From: Lysinibacillus fusiformis
GTDB lineage: Bacteria; Bacillota; Bacilli; Bacillales_A; Planococcaceae
Direction: 5' to 3'
DNA length: 64,000 nucleotides
Assembly: GCF_007362955.1 (NCBI RefSeq)
Contig: NZ_CP041696.1
Coordinates: 2,046,001 to 2,110,000 of the forward strand
Shown here: positions 26,058 through 35,210 of the stretch, piece after piece
Position numbering within the stretch: the stretch's first letter is position 1
Layout: every line of letters starts with the position of its first letter
The notes under the pieces: model-generated
What the model was told of the DNA's origin: nothing
Seen by the model: only the letters and a program-made list of their open reading frames with translations
Database searches by the model: none
Translations under genes and position numbers: made by a program

Positions 26058-26708
26058 ATGTTTAAAAGAATGAAGGAAGATGTAGAAACGATTTTCGAAA
26101 ATGATCCAGCGGCACGCAGTGTGCTGGAAGTTGTATTAACATATTCAGGTTTACATGCTACGTGGGCGCATCGTATTGCTCACTGGTTCTTTAAAAAACG
26201 TTTTTATTTTATTGCACGTTCGATATCACAAATAAGTCGCTTCTTTACAGGAATTGAAATTCATCCCGGTGCAAAAATTGGTCGTCGCTTCTTTATAGAC
26301 CATGGTATGGGGGTGGTTATAGGTGAAACCTGTGAGATTGGTGATAATGTTACGCTTTATCAAGGTGTCACACTAGGTGGTACAGGGAAAGAAAAAGGGA
26401 AACGCCATCCGACATTACAGAATAATGTACTAGTGGCAACAGGTGCAAAAGTATTAGGTTCGATTACAATTGGTGAGAATAGTAAAATTGGTGCAGGATC
26501 AGTTGTATTAAAAGAGGTACCGCCGAATGCTACGGTTGTTGGTATCCCTGGTAAAATTGTGATGAAAGATGGTGTTCGTCTAGAGAAAAAACTAGACCAT
26601 CAAAATATTCCTGACCCTGTAGAGGAACGTTGTCAAGGTTTCGAGAAGCAAATAGCAGCATTGCAAGAGGAGATCGGACACTTACAAAAGGAGAGAGAAA
26701 CGCAATGA
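26058..26708 (+). CDS. cysE: Serine O-acetyltransferase
   Basis: CysE makes O-acetylserine, the acceptor for sulphide in cysteine synthesis. The 216-residue protein has a helical N-terminus and left-handed beta-helix hexapeptide repeats. Motifs are [38 protein letters not shown] and [20 protein letters not shown] chose ATG 26058, preceded by AAAAGGGGGAG; the TTG at 25998 gives a 20-residue extension outside the family. It is controlled by the T-box and overlaps the cysS start. Confidence 0.95.
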   Translation: MFKRMKEDVETIFENDPAARSVLEVVLTYSGLHATWAHRIAHWFFKKRFYFIARSISQISRFFTGIEIHPGAKIGRRFFIDHGMGVVIGETCEIGDNVTLYQGVTLGGTGKEKGKRHPTLQNNVLVATGAKVLGSITIGENSKIGAGSVVLKEVPPNATVVGIPGKIVMKDGVRLEKKLDHQNIPDPVEERCQGFEKQIAALQEEIGHLQKERETQ

Positions 26709-28105
26709 GTATCCAAATTTTTAACTCATTAAAAAGACAAAAAGAAACTTTCGTACCGTTAGAAGAAGGCAAAGTTAAAATGTACGTGTGCGGTCCGACA
26801 GTTTATAACTATATTCATATTGGGAATTCCCGCCCTGTAATTGTTTATGATACTGTACGTCGATATTTTCAATACAAGGGCTATGAAGTGAAATTTGTTT
26901 CAAATTTCACGGATGTTGACGACAAAATTATTAAAGCCGCAAACGAGCTTGGTGAGGAAGTTCAAGAGCTAACAGACCGTTTTATTGCTGCGTATTTTGA
27001 AGACGTTACAGCATTAGGTTGCAAAAAGGCAGATGTGCACCCTCGTGTTACAGAACATATGGACGATATTATTGATTTCATAAAAGTTTTAATTGATAAG
27101 GGCTATGCTTATGAGTCGGCGGGAGATGTTTATTATCGAACACGTAAATTCGACGGTTATGGCAAGTTATCACATCAATCTGTGGACGATTTAAAGATTG
27201 GTGCTCGTATTGAAGCGGGTGAGAAGAAAGACGATGCGTTAGATTTTGCTTTATGGAAAGCGGCTAAGCCTGATGAAATTTACTGGGAAAGTCCTTGGGG
27301 CAAAGGACGTCCAGGTTGGCATATAGAGTGCTCCGTTATGGCCCGCGAGCATCTAGGTGATACAATTGATATTCATGCAGGGGGTCAAGATTTAACATTC
27401 CCACATCATGAAAATGAAATTGCCCAATCAGAAGCACATAACGACAAAACGTTTGCGCGTTACTGGATGCATAATGGGTATATTAATATTGATAATGAAA
27501 AAATGTCAAAATCCCTTGGTAATTTTGTACTTGTAAACGATATTCGTAAACAGATTGACCCACAAGTGTTACGTTTCTTTATGCTATCTGTACACTATCG
27601 CCATCCAATAAACTTTGCGAAAGATTTAGTAGATGCAGCGGCTACTGGTCTAGAGCGTATTCGTACAGCTTACAACAATGTCAAACACCGCTTAACGGCA
27701 ACTGCCAGTCTTGGTGATAATTCAGAGGAATGGCTTGAAAAAATAGCTGAACAAAAAATTCAATTTGAAGAAGCGATGGACGATGATTTTAATACAGCCA
27801 ATGCGATTTCAGTTTTATTTGAACTAGCGCGTATCGCCAATATTTACTTGAATGAAACGAATACTGATGAGAAAGTATTGACTGGTTTTATTGAAACTTT
27901 TGAGGTAGTTGGTGATGTCTTAGGTATTGAATTTGCAAAAGAAGCTGAACTTTTAGACGAAGAAATTGAAGCACTTTTACAAGAGCGCGTAGATGCACGT
28001 AAAAACCGCGATTTTGCTCGTTCAGATGAAATCCGTGACCATTTGCAAGCGCAAGGTATCATTTTAGAAGATACTCGCCAAGGAACTAGATGGAAACGAG
28101 GGTAA
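26705..28105 (+). CDS. cysS: Cysteinyl-tRNA synthetase
   Basis: CysS charges tRNA-Cys. The 466-residue class I synthetase has zinc ligand Cys29 in [11 protein letters not shown], the HIGH-type YIHIGN at 37-42 and KMSKS at 266-270. ATG 26705 overlaps the cysE stop (ATGA), so translation is coupled and the upstream in-frame start at 26630 inside cysE is rejected. GGAGAG lies upstream. Cotranscription with cysE places cysteine supply and use under the same T-box. Confidence 0.96.
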   Translation: MSIQIFNSLKRQKETFVPLEEGKVKMYVCGPTVYNYIHIGNSRPVIVYDTVRRYFQYKGYEVKFVSNFTDVDDKIIKAANELGEEVQELTDRFIAAYFEDVTALGCKKADVHPRVTEHMDDIIDFIKVLIDKGYAYESAGDVYYRTRKFDGYGKLSHQSVDDLKIGARIEAGEKKDDALDFALWKAAKPDEIYWESPWGKGRPGWHIECSVMAREHLGDTIDIHAGGQDLTFPHHENEIAQSEAHNDKTFARYWMHNGYINIDNEKMSKSLGNFVLVNDIRKQIDPQVLRFFMLSVHYRHPINFAKDLVDAAATGLERIRTAYNNVKHRLTATASLGDNSEEWLEKIAEQKIQFEEAMDDDFNTANAISVLFELARIANIYLNETNTDEKVLTGFIETFEVVGDVLGIEFAKEAELLDEEIEALLQERVDARKNRDFARSDEIRDHLQAQGIILEDTRQGTRWKRG

Positions 28106-28530
28106 GGAACTTGGATAAACTCCGAAATGAAGATGTGAAGCAATTAAATGCATTAGCACTCGCATATATGGGAGATGCGGTTTTAGAACAGCAGATTCGT
28201 GAGCATTTACTGCGAGCGGGTCGCGTAAAACCAAATACACTTCACAAAGAAGCAACGCATTATGTATCAGCGAAGGCACAGTCTATGATTGTACATCGCA
28301 TGATGGACGAAAACTTTTTAACAGAGCAGGAATTGGCTGTGTTCCGTCGAGGGCGCAATGCTAAATCCGGCTCTGTGCCAAAAAATACAGATGTACAAAC
28401 ATACCGTAATAGCTCAGGCTTTGAGGCAGTGCTGGGTAGTCTGTATTTATTACACGAATCAGAACGCGTAGATGAAATCATTGCATACGCTATTCAAATA
28501 ATCGAGGAATCAAAAGGAGTGTCGAAATAA
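28090..28530 (+). CDS. mrnC: Mini-ribonuclease III
   Basis: MrnC matures the 3' and 5' ends of 23S rRNA. The 146-residue protein is an RNase III catalytic domain without a double-stranded RNA-binding domain. It has [11 protein letters not shown] (Asp29) and [34 protein letters not shown] 28090 has AAGGAA a few bases upstream and overlaps cysS. A TTG at 28111 with GAGGG upstream would give a length closer to B. subtilis MrnC and cannot be excluded. The stop overlaps the rlmB start. Confidence 0.92.
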   Translation: METRVRNLDKLRNEDVKQLNALALAYMGDAVLEQQIREHLLRAGRVKPNTLHKEATHYVSAKAQSMIVHRMMDENFLTEQELAVFRRGRNAKSGSVPKNTDVQTYRNSSGFEAVLGSLYLLHESERVDEIIAYAIQIIEESKGVSK

Positions 28531-29282
28531 TGGCAGAACAAAATGGTGAAATTATTGCCGGTAAAAACCCAGTGTTAGAAGCACTTCGTTCAGGCCGCGA
28601 TATGAATAAGGTATGGATTGCAGAAGGTGTAAAGAAATCGGGAGTAGATGAACTACTAGATTTAGCGCGTGAACGTGGAATCATTGTTCAATTTGTACCG
28701 AAAAAAAAGGTAGATCAATTAACAGATGCAAATCACCAAGGAATTGTTGCTTCTGTTGCAGCATATAGTTATGCTGAACTAGACGACTTATTCTCAGCGG
28801 CAGAAAAAAAACAAGAGGATCCATTTTTCTTAATTTTAGATGAATTAGAAGACCCGCATAACCTAGGCTCTATTATGCGAACTGCAGATGCAATAGGCGT
28901 TCATGGTATTATTATTCCTAAGCGTCGCTCAGTCAGTTTGACAGCTGTTGTTGCCAAAGCTTCAACTGGTGCTATTGAACATGTACCTGTTGTGCGAGTT
29001 AGTAACCTTGCGCAAACCGTTGATGAGTTAAAAGGTCGCGGCGTATGGATTGCGGGTACAGACGCAAAAGGCTCTGTAGATTATCGTAAAATGGATGCGA
29101 CATTACCACTTGCAATCATTATTGGTAGTGAGGGGAAAGGAATGGGTCGCTTATTAAAAGAGAAATGTGATTTTTTATATCATTTGCCAATGGTTGGGCA
29201 TGTTACATCGTTAAATGCTTCTGTAGCTGCTGCTCTTCTAATGTACGAAGTGTACCGTAAACGTCAAGAAGCGAATGACTAA
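28530..29282 (+). CDS. rlmB: 23S rRNA 2'-O-methyltransferase, RlmB/TrmH (SpoU) family
   Basis: This SpoU-class enzyme probably 2'-O-methylates a guanosine in 23S rRNA (G2251 in E. coli). The 250-residue protein has an N-terminal substrate-binding domain (GKNPVLEALRSGRD). The trefoil-knot SAM motifs are DPHNLGSIMRTADA, IGSEGKGMGRL and PMVGHVTSLNASVAAALLMYE. ATG overlaps the mrnC stop. Position between mrnC and rae1 matches B. subtilis yacO. The exact nucleotide modified is inferred. Confidence 0.92.
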   Translation: MAEQNGEIIAGKNPVLEALRSGRDMNKVWIAEGVKKSGVDELLDLARERGIIVQFVPKKKVDQLTDANHQGIVASVAAYSYAELDDLFSAAEKKQEDPFFLILDELEDPHNLGSIMRTADAIGVHGIIIPKRRSVSLTAVVAKASTGAIEHVPVVRVSNLAQTVDELKGRGVWIAGTDAKGSVDYRKMDATLPLAIIIGSEGKGMGRLLKEKCDFLYHLPMVGHVTSLNASVAAALLMYEVYRKRQEAND

Positions 29283-29284
29283 CG

Positions 29285-29797
29285 ATGAAAAACATTTTGC
29301 TTGTCGACGGTTATAATATGATTGGTGCCTGGAAAGAGCTACGTCCATTACGTGACACAAATTTTGAGGATGCACGTAAGCGATTGATTGAACTTATGGC
29401 TGAATATAAGGCAGCTATGGGGTGGCGAGTAATTATCGTTTTTGACGCGCATCTTGTACCAGGTGTGGAGCAATCGTATATAGAAAACGATGTCGAAATC
29501 ATTTATACACGGAAAAATGAAACAGCAGATGAGCGCATTGAAAAGATGACACAGGAATTAAAAGCAAGACATGTACAGATGCATGTAGCAACCTCCGATA
29601 TGGCAGAGCAAAATGTGATTTTTGGTAACGGTGCTCTTCGTAAATCGGCAAGGGAGCTTGAGATTGATATGGGGATTATTCAACATAAAATTTCTCATGA
29701 TGTAAAACGTAAGCAAGATAGCAAGCCGCCTTCTCGTATAGAATTAAAGCCAGATGTTGCATTGGCCTTCGAAAAATGGCGTCGTGGTTTAAAGTGA
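29285..29797 (+). CDS. rae1: Ribosome-associated endoribonuclease Rae1 (YacP), NYN domain
   Basis: Rae1 cleaves certain mRNAs in the ribosomal A site in B. subtilis. The 170-residue NYN/PIN-like protein begins ILLVDGYNMIGAW and carries conserved acidic residues in VIIVFDAH and NETADERIE. It follows rlmB by 2 bases, so it belongs to the cysE-cysS-mrnC-rlmB transcript. The target mRNAs in this organism are unknown. Confidence 0.9.
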   Translation: MKNILLVDGYNMIGAWKELRPLRDTNFEDARKRLIELMAEYKAAMGWRVIIVFDAHLVPGVEQSYIENDVEIIYTRKNETADERIEKMTQELKARHVQMHVATSDMAEQNVIFGNGALRKSARELEIDMGIIQHKISHDVKRKQDSKPPSRIELKPDVALAFEKWRRGLK

Positions 29798-29801
29798 TTG
29801 A

Positions 29802-29831
29802 TTGACGCGTATTTTCCAATTCCGTTATACT
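29802..29831 (+). promoter_or_regulatory. Sigma-A promoter of sigH
   Basis: TTGACG at 29802-29807 and TATACT at 29826-29831 are separated by 18 bases and lie 34 bases before the sigH ATG. Confidence 0.72.
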
Positions 29832-29865
29832 GTTCCTAATTATCTGTTGTAGCTGAGGTGATACC

Positions 29866-30513
29866 ATGTTTAAAAATAGTATTGTACAAGTGACACAAGA
29901 TTTTGAACGATTCAATGATGAAGAGCTTATTGAAATGGTGCATCAAGGTAATACAGATGCGTTGGATTTTTTAATTACGAAATACCGTTTGTTAGTAAGG
30001 GCAAAGGCGAGATCTTATTTTTTGATTGGTGCGGATAAGGAAGACATTGTGCAAGAAGGCATGATTGGCTTATATAAAGCGATTCGTGATTTTAAAGGGG
30101 ATAAACTTGCCTCTTTTCGCGCTTTTGCAGAATTATGTATTACAAGACAAATTATTACAGCGATTAAAACGGCAACAAGACAAAAGCATATTCCACTCAA
30201 TTCCTATGTTTCTTTGGACAAGCCAATTTTTGACGAAGAATCAGACCGCACCCTGATGGATGTGTTAACAGGTGCTATTATGGATGATCCAGAAGAGTTA
30301 ATGATTCATAGAGAAGAGTTTGGTTATTTAGAAGAAAAGATGGGTGAGATTTTAAGTGAGTTGGAGCTCCAAGTGTTAGCTCTTTACTTAGACGGACAAT
30401 CCTACCATGAAATTTCTGCAAAATTGAATCGCCATGTGAAGTCTATAGACAATGCACTGCAACGAGTAAAGCGAAAATTAGAGCGACATCTAGTTCTTGA
30501 AGAAATATTATAG
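29866..30513 (+). CDS. sigH: RNA polymerase sigma-H factor
   Basis: SigH directs transition-phase and early sporulation genes in Bacillus. The 215-residue protein has region 2 (LVRAKARSYFLIGADKEDIVQEGMIGLYKAIRDF) and a C-terminal region 4 helix-turn-helix (LDGQSYHEISAKLNRHVKSIDNALQRVKRKL). GAGGTGAT precedes the ATG at 29866. The gene order rae1-sigH-rpmG-secE-nusG is that of B. subtilis. Confidence 0.95.
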   Translation: MFKNSIVQVTQDFERFNDEELIEMVHQGNTDALDFLITKYRLLVRAKARSYFLIGADKEDIVQEGMIGLYKAIRDFKGDKLASFRAFAELCITRQIITAIKTATRQKHIPLNSYVSLDKPIFDEESDRTLMDVLTGAIMDDPEELMIHREEFGYLEEKMGEILSELELQVLALYLDGQSYHEISAKLNRHVKSIDNALQRVKRKLERHLVLEEIL

Positions 30514-30529
30514 AGGGTGCCTGCCCGTG

Positions 30530-30558
30530 TTGACATTGACAAATATAGGTGTTAGTCT
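30530..30558 (+). promoter_or_regulatory. Possible rpmG promoter
   Basis: Two overlapping-phase TTGACA boxes occur at 30530-30535 and 30536-30541. The first is 17 bases from TAGTCT at 30553-30558, a weak -10 box. It lies between sigH and rpmG. Confidence 0.42.
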
Positions 30559-30589
30559 TTAAAAGACAAAGTGCCGAAAAGGTGATTAA

Positions 30590-30736
30590 ATGGAAAAGAA
30601 AGTCGTGCTTAATTGTGATAAATGCGGCTCGAGAAATTACACGCTTCCTGCTAAGGAAGGATCGACTGTACGCCTCGAATTAAAGAAGTTTTGCTCGCAT
30701 TGCAATGAACATACAGTGCATAAACAAACGCTATAA
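30590..30736 (+). CDS. rpmG: 50S ribosomal protein L33, zinc-binding form
   Basis: This is a 48-residue L33 paralogue. The four cysteines Cys9/Cys12 (NCDKCGSRN) and Cys35/Cys38 (FCSHCNEH) form the zinc ribbon of the C+ type. GTGATT with AAAAGG lies before the ATG. Its place between sigH and secE matches B. subtilis rpmGB. The zinc form can be replaced by a C-minus paralogue under zinc limitation in Bacillus; whether that applies here is unknown. Confidence 0.93.
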   Translation: MEKKVVLNCDKCGSRNYTLPAKEGSTVRLELKKFCSHCNEHTVHKQTL

Positions 30737-30783
30737 ATGATTTATAAATAGACAGATACGATTGATTCGGAGGTTAGGCTAGA

Positions 30784-30969
30784 ATGGGCAAGATTAAAGG
30801 ATTTTTCAGCGATGTAATGTCGGAAATGAGAAAAACAAGCTGGCCAAAAAGTAAAGAACTGACGAAATATACAGTAGTCGTAATTTCGACTGTAGTAATT
30901 ATGGCTTTATTTTTTGTGTTAGTAGACTTAGGCATTTCATCATTATTCCGCTGGTACTTAGAGTTATAA
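30784..30969 (+). CDS. secE: Preprotein translocase subunit SecE
   Basis: SecE is the small clamp subunit of the SecYEG channel. The 61-residue protein has an amphipathic helix with the conserved VMSEMRKTSWPKSKEL, then one transmembrane helix at about 29-53. TTCGGAGG precedes the ATG. A terminator hairpin follows and separates it from nusG. Confidence 0.94.
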   Translation: MGKIKGFFSDVMSEMRKTSWPKSKELTKYTVVVISTVVIMALFFVLVDLGISSLFRWYLEL

Positions 30970-31003
30970 TTTAGTAAAAGAGCATGTTAATACTTTTGAA
31001 AAT

Positions 31004-31033
31004 AGCCCGTCCATTACTATAACGGGTTTTTTC
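31004..31033 (+). terminator. Terminator after secE
   Basis: AGCCCGT at 31004-31010 pairs with ACGGGTT at 31022-31028 across an 11-base loop, followed by Ts. Confidence 0.78.
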
Positions 31034-31035
31034 GT

Positions 31036-31064
31036 TTGTTTTATGAAGGGAACAGCAGTAAAAT
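31036..31064 (+). promoter_or_regulatory. Possible nusG promoter
   Basis: TTGTTT at 31036-31041 and TAAAAT at 31059-31064 are 17 bases apart, just after the secE terminator. A leader of about 210 bases would follow. Confidence 0.5.
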
Positions 31065-31282
31065 GTTCTCATTATGATAAGTGTGCTACTCGCTAAGAAT
31101 GGGGGTAGCGTTAGATGACTATGCTTATTAAGGTATATATCATCGAGCTTTCGCTTGCTAGTAGCGAAAGCTATGTTTTTCTAATGAGGATATTGTGAAA
31201 AGAGTAAAGAGTGCAATTAGCATAACACGATTATTTTCACTTTTATTTGTAAGGGAGGGACGGACGAGTAGTCCTAGTAGTT
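31065..31282 (+). ncRNA. nusG leader with several hairpins
   Basis: Within the 313-base gap between secE and nusG, GCTAC/GTAGC near 31084-31110 and the strong 10-bp stem AGCTTTCGCT/AGCGAAAGCT (31146-31172, followed by ATGTTTTTC) form a leader with an attenuator-like hairpin. AAGGGAGGG at 31251-31259 is the only good ribosome binding site and lies 23 bases before the ATG. GGAC (31262-31265) and GTCC (31271-31274) can pair between them. Confidence 0.45.
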
Positions 31283-31816
31283 ATGGAGAAAAATTGGTAT
31301 GTTGTTCATACGTATTCAGGGTATGAGAACCGTGTAAAAGCAAACCTAGAGAAACGTGTTGAAACAATGGGCATGCAAGACAAAATCTTCCGTGTCATTG
31401 TTCCAGAACATGAAGAAACAGAAATGAAGGATGGGAAAAAGCGTACAATGATGCGCAAGGTTTTCCCAGGTTATGTTCTAGTAGAACTCATTATGACAGA
31501 TGATTCTTGGTATGTGGTGCGTAATACGCCGGGTGTAACAGGGTTTATCGGTTCATCAGGTGGCGGTGCAAAACCAACACCTTTATTACCAGAGGAAGCA
31601 GATCGTCTACTACAACAAATGGGTATGACTGATAAAGTTGTAGAAATCGATATTTCTATAGGTGAGGCAGTTGAAGTATTAGAGGGACCTTTTGCGCACT
31701 TCCAAGGACGTGTTGAAGAAATTGACACTGAAAAAGGAAAACTGAAAGTATCTGTCGACATGTTTGGTCGCGAAACAATAATGGAACTGGATTTTGAGCA
31801 AATCCAAAAATTATAA
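31283..31816 (+). CDS. nusG: Transcription termination/antitermination protein NusG
   Basis: NusG binds RNA polymerase and modulates pausing and termination. The 177-residue protein starts MEKNWYVVHTYSGYENRVKANL, nearly the same as B. subtilis, has the NGN-domain stretch KVFPGYVLVE, and ends in a KOW domain (PFAHFQGRVEEIDTEKGKLKV). The start is fixed by this conservation even though the binding site is unusually far upstream. Confidence 0.96.
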   Translation: MEKNWYVVHTYSGYENRVKANLEKRVETMGMQDKIFRVIVPEHEETEMKDGKKRTMMRKVFPGYVLVELIMTDDSWYVVRNTPGVTGFIGSSGGGAKPTPLLPEEADRLLQQMGMTDKVVEIDISIGEAVEVLEGPFAHFQGRVEEIDTEKGKLKVSVDMFGRETIMELDFEQIQKL

Positions 31817-31823
31817 CTACTGG

Positions 31824-31885
31824 GTAGTTAATAACGGAAATGAACTGAACCTGTGGCATATGTCGCAGTTTTTGTTAATTACTAC
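31824..31885 (+). other. Long-range stem between nusG and rplK
   Basis: GTAGTTAATAAC at 31824-31835 can pair with GTTAATTACTAC at 31874-31885 with one bulge. Inside is CTGTG/CGCAG near 31851-31868. It directly follows the nusG stop and precedes the rplK promoter. It may be a processing or termination element, but no T tract follows the outer stem. Confidence 0.45.
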
Positions 31886-31914
31886 TTGCTTAAAAAAATT
31901 AAAAGTGGTATCAT
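31886..31914 (+). promoter_or_regulatory. Promoter of rplK-rplA
   Basis: TTGCTT at 31886-31891 and TATCAT at 31909-31914 are 17 bases apart. A leader of about 130 bases would precede rplK. Confidence 0.55.
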
Positions 31915-32052
31915 TTCATAGGTCAGACTGTCATACTTTGGTTTGACGTCTGCAATGATAATTTTAATGTTATCGGCAATTAGCTGACAGACAGATATTG
32001 AGTGGGAGGGGCAACCCAATTACCACATCACGGACTTAAGGAGGTGTGTCTC

Positions 32053-32478
32053 GTGGCTAAAAAAGTTATTAAAGTTGTTAAACTTCAAATCCCTGCTGGT
32101 AAAGCAAACCCAGCTCCGCCGGTTGGTCCTGCATTAGGTCAAGCGGGTGTGAACATCATGGGATTCTGTAAAGAATTCAATGCGCGTACTGCAGATCAAG
32201 CTGGTCTTATTATTCCAGTAGAAATTTCAGTATTCGAGGACCGTTCATTTACTTTCATTACAAAAACTCCACCTGCAGCAGTTTTACTTAAAGTAGCAGC
32301 TGGTATCCAATCTGGATCAGGTGAACCAAATCGTAAAAAAGTAGCGACGGTTAAACGTGATAAAGTTCGCGAAATCGCTGAAACTAAAATGCCAGACCTT
32401 AACGCTGCTTCAGTAGAAGCTGCTATGTTAATGGTTGAAGGTACTGCACGAAGCATGGGTATTGTTATCGAAGACTAA
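32053..32478 (+). CDS. rplK: 50S ribosomal protein L11
   Basis: L11 forms part of the GTPase-associated centre with 23S rRNA. The 141-residue protein begins [19 protein letters not shown] and has the conserved [19 protein letters not shown]. The thiostrepton-site prolines look normal. I chose GTG 32053, which follows AAGGAGGTG; the in-frame ATG at 32002 would add 17 atypical residues. rplA follows. Confidence 0.96.
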
Positions 32479-32597
32479 TCCCAGTTACTTGATGATGTAT
32501 TTGTTTTTGGAAGGTTGCGGAGTTTCTTTGTGAACGCGCAACCTTTATTCGTGGGAGGTAAAATCCGCTATAACCACAATCAAGGAGGAATTATATA

Positions 32598-33296
32598 ATG
32601 GCTAAAAAAGGTAAAAAACTGCAAGATGCAGCGAAATTAATCGACCGTAACGCAGTATACGGCGCACAAGAAGCAATTGAACTTGCTCAAAAAACTAGCA
32701 CAGTAAACTTCGACGCTACTGTAGAAGTTGCTTTCCGTTTAGGAATCGATACTCGTAAAAATGACCAACAAATCCGTGGCGCAGTAGTGCTTCCGAACGG
32801 TACTGGTAAAACTCAACGCGTATTAGTATTCGCTAAGGGTGAAAAACTTAAAGAAGCAGAAGCAGCTGGTGCTGATTATGTAGGCGATGCAGAATACATC
32901 CAAAAAATCCAACAAGGTTGGTTTGATTTCGATGTAATCGTTGCAACTCCTGACATGATGGGTGAAGTTGGTAAACTTGGTCGTGTATTAGGACCTAAAG
33001 GCTTAATGCCAAACCCTAAAACTGGTACAGTTACTTTCGATGTAACTAAAGCTATCGCTGAGATTAAAGCTGGTAAAGTTGAATACCGTGCTGATAAAGC
33101 TGGTATCATCCACGCTCCAATCGGGAAAGCTTCTTTCTCTACAGAAAAACTTGTAGAAAACTTCTTAACTGTATTTGACGTTGTTCAAAAAGCAAAACCT
33201 GCTGCAGCTAAAGGTACTTACATGAAATCTGTAAACGTTACAACTACAATGGGTCCAGCTGTTAAAATCGACGCTGCTAGCGTAGTAGTAAAATAA
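32598..33296 (+). CDS. rplA: 50S ribosomal protein L1
   Basis: L1 binds 23S rRNA at the L1 stalk and often represses its own mRNA. The 232-residue protein has the expected length, with the family signature [21 protein letters not shown] near 125-145. CAAGGAGGA precedes the ATG. The 119-base rplK-rplA gap may hold the L1 feedback site, but no specific motif was identified. Confidence 0.96.
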   Translation: MAKKGKKLQDAAKLIDRNAVYGAQEAIELAQKTSTVNFDATVEVAFRLGIDTRKNDQQIRGAVVLPNGTGKTQRVLVFAKGEKLKEAEAAGADYVGDAEYIQKIQQGWFDFDVIVATPDMMGEVGKLGRVLGPKGLMPNPKTGTVTFDVTKAIAEIKAGKVEYRADKAGIIHAPIGKASFSTEKLVENFLTVFDVVQKAKPAAAKGTYMKSVNVTTTMGPAVKIDAASVVVK

Positions 33297-33359
33297 TATC
33301 TTCTATATTTATTCATCCGTTGCTTCTAATGCACGTTTGAATATTATTTGATATAACGG

Positions 33360-33388
33360 TTGACAGCAATCCTTATCTTTGGTAAGAT
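33360..33388 (+). promoter_or_regulatory. Promoter of rplJ-rplL
   Basis: Consensus TTGACA at 33360-33365 and TAAGAT at 33383-33388 are separated by 17 bases. Confidence 0.85.
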
Positions 33389-33394
33389 GGGTGC

Positions 33395-33540
33395 TGTTGT
33401 GAATCATCCATTTGTACCGTAGACAGTAGGAGTGACTTGTCACTTAATGATCCTACCGAGGACATCGGAATTCGGATTCTTATTTTAAAGATGATGACTT
33501 TCAGCCTCTGTGTCTATATGACTCAGAGGCTTTTCTTTTG
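33395..33540 (+). ncRNA. L10 leader with attenuator
   Basis: A leader of about 180 bases lies between the promoter and rplJ. It ends in a terminator-like hairpin AGCCTCTG/CAGAGGCT (33503-33531, with GTC/GAC inside) and a T-rich tail to 33539. Its place and form match the ribosomal protein L10 leader of Firmicutes, which responds to L10 or the L10-L12 complex. The assignment is by position and shape. Confidence 0.75.
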
Positions 33541-33577
33541 TCGGTATAAATGACCCATTCTAATAGGAGGTGTCATC

Positions 33578-34078
33578 ATGAGCAAAGCAATCGAAAACAA
33601 ACAAACACAAGTGCAAGAAATCACTGAAAGATTCCAAAGCGCTGCTTCTGTAGTAGTAGTGGATTATCGTGGTCTTAACGTTGCACAAGTAACTGAACTT
33701 CGTAAACAACTTCGTGAGGCTGGCGTTGAGTTCAAAGTTTACAAAAACACTTTAACTCGTCGTGCTGCTGAAGCTGCTGGCGTTGAAGGAATCAACGAAG
33801 TATTAACTGGTCCTAACGCTATCGCGTTCTCAACTGAAGATGTTGTAGCTCCTGCTAAAATCATCAACGAGTTCGCTAAGAAAAACGAAGCTTTAGAAAT
33901 TAAAGCGGGTATTATTGAAGGTACAATCTCTTCTGTTGAAGATGTTAAAGCACTTGCAGAACTTCCATCACGCGAAGGTCTTCTTTCAATGCTTTTATCT
34001 GTACTTCAAGCTCCAGTGCGCAACTTCGCACTTGCAACAAAAGCTGTTGCAGAACAAAAAGAAGAACAAGGCGCGTAA
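33578..34078 (+). CDS. rplJ: 50S ribosomal protein L10
   Basis: L10 anchors L7/L12 dimers on the ribosomal stalk. The 166-residue protein has the N-terminal rRNA-binding domain ([25 protein letters not shown], split here by convention) and a C-terminal helix for L7/L12 ending [18 protein letters not shown] precedes the ATG. Controlled by the leader and attenuator just upstream. Confidence 0.95.
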   Translation: MSKAIENKQTQVQEITERFQSAASVVVVDYRGLNVAQVTELRKQLREAGVEFKVYKNTLTRRAAEAAGVEGINEVLTGPNAIAFSTEDVVAPAKIINEFAKKNEALEIKAGIIEGTISSVEDVKALAELPSREGLLSMLLSVLQAPVRNFALATKAVAEQKEEQGA

Positions 34079-34152
34079 TTTCTTACGTTGCATAACTTCC
34101 GCGGCTTGACCGCAAAAAAACTAAAACATTATCCAATTAGGAGGAAATTATA

Positions 34153-34512
34153 ATGAACAAAGAGCAAATCTTAGAAGCTATCAAAGCTATGACAGTTCTT
34201 GAATTAAACGATTTAGTAAAAGCTATCGAAGAAGAATTCGGTGTAACAGCTGCTGCTCCAGTAGCAGTAGTTGCTGGCGGTGCTGCTGCAGCTGAAGAAA
34301 AAACAGAATTCGACGTAGTATTAGCATCTGCTGGTGCAGAAAAAATTAAAGTAATCAAAGTGGTTCGTGAAATCACTGGTTTAGGTCTTAAAGAAGCTAA
34401 AGAAGTTGTAGATAACGCTCCTAAAGCTCTTAAAGAAGGCATTTCTAAAGATGAAGCTGAACAAATCAAAGCTAAACTTGAAGAAGTTGGCGCATCTGTA
34501 GAAGTTAAGTAA
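34153..34512 (+). CDS. rplL: 50S ribosomal protein L7/L12
   Basis: L7/L12 recruits and stimulates translation GTPases. The 119-residue acidic protein has an N-terminal dimerisation domain, an Ala/Val-rich hinge (about 34-52) and the C-terminal domain with [28 protein letters not shown] precedes the ATG. A strong terminator follows. Confidence 0.96.
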   Translation: MNKEQILEAIKAMTVLELNDLVKAIEEEFGVTAAAPVAVVAGGAAAAEEKTEFDVVLASAGAEKIKVIKVVREITGLGLKEAKEVVDNAPKALKEGISKDEAEQIKAKLEEVGASVEVK

Positions 34513-34531
34513 TCTCGTATTACTTTCATAC

Positions 34532-34570
34532 AAAAAGAAAGCTCGTCATTTGTGGCGAGCTTTTTCTTCA
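34532..34570 (+). terminator. Terminator after rplL
   Basis: AAGAAAGCTCGTC pairs with GGCGAGCTTTTTCTT around a short loop at 34534-34568. It ends with Ts and lies before the methyltransferase gene. Confidence 0.9.
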
Positions 34571-34588
34571 TTCTGAGGAGGCATGTAA

Positions 34589-35191
34589 ATGTCGGATCAC
34601 TATTATACAAATAAACCTCAAACTGAGAGTAAACCACGTCACTGGACATTTAAGTTACTGGGGCATACGTTTTCTTTTGAAACGGATGCGGGTGTATTTA
34701 GTAAAAACGAAGTAGATTTTGGATCCCGTGTATTAATTGACACATTTGAAATGCCTGAAATTGACGGTGCGGTTTTTGATGTGGGTTGTGGGTATGGACC
34801 AATTGGTTTGTCTATTGCCAAAGCAAATCCGGAACGGACTATTTTTATGATGGATATTAATGAACGTGCAGTTGCGCTTTCGCAAAAAAATGCGCAAGTA
34901 AACGGAGTTCAAAATGTACGAATATTTGTAAGTGACGGACTATCGACGGTGGATAATGATGCGAAAGCTGCGGCTATTTTAACCAACCCTCCAATTCGTG
35001 CAGGAAAAGATACAATTTTCCGTTTTTACGATGGTGCTTACGATAAGCTAGTGACATCTGGAGAACTGTGGATAGTGATTCAGAAGAAGCAGGGTGCTCC
35101 ATCAACGATAAGTTACTTAGAAGAGAAATTTTTAGAAGTAGATGTTGTCGAGAAGAAAAAAGGCTACTGGATTATACGTGCAAAAAAATAA
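34589..35191 (+). CDS. RsmC-like rRNA methyltransferase (YbxB)
   Basis: This 200-residue class I methyltransferase resembles the C-terminal half of RsmC, which methylates G1207 of 16S rRNA in E. coli. It has motif I VFDVGCGYGPIG and the catalytic NPPIRAGK typical of N2-guanine RNA methyltransferases. The first half of E. coli RsmC is missing, as is usual in Firmicutes. TGAGGAGGC precedes the ATG. Its position between rplL and rpoB matches B. subtilis ybxB. The target nucleotide is inferred. Confidence 0.88.
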   Translation: MSDHYYTNKPQTESKPRHWTFKLLGHTFSFETDAGVFSKNEVDFGSRVLIDTFEMPEIDGAVFDVGCGYGPIGLSIAKANPERTIFMMDINERAVALSQKNAQVNGVQNVRIFVSDGLSTVDNDAKAAAILTNPPIRAGKDTIFRFYDGAYDKLVTSGELWIVIQKKQGAPSTISYLEEKFLEVDVVEKKKGYWIIRAKK

Positions 35192-35210
35192 ATGAAATAT
35201 GTATAAAATA

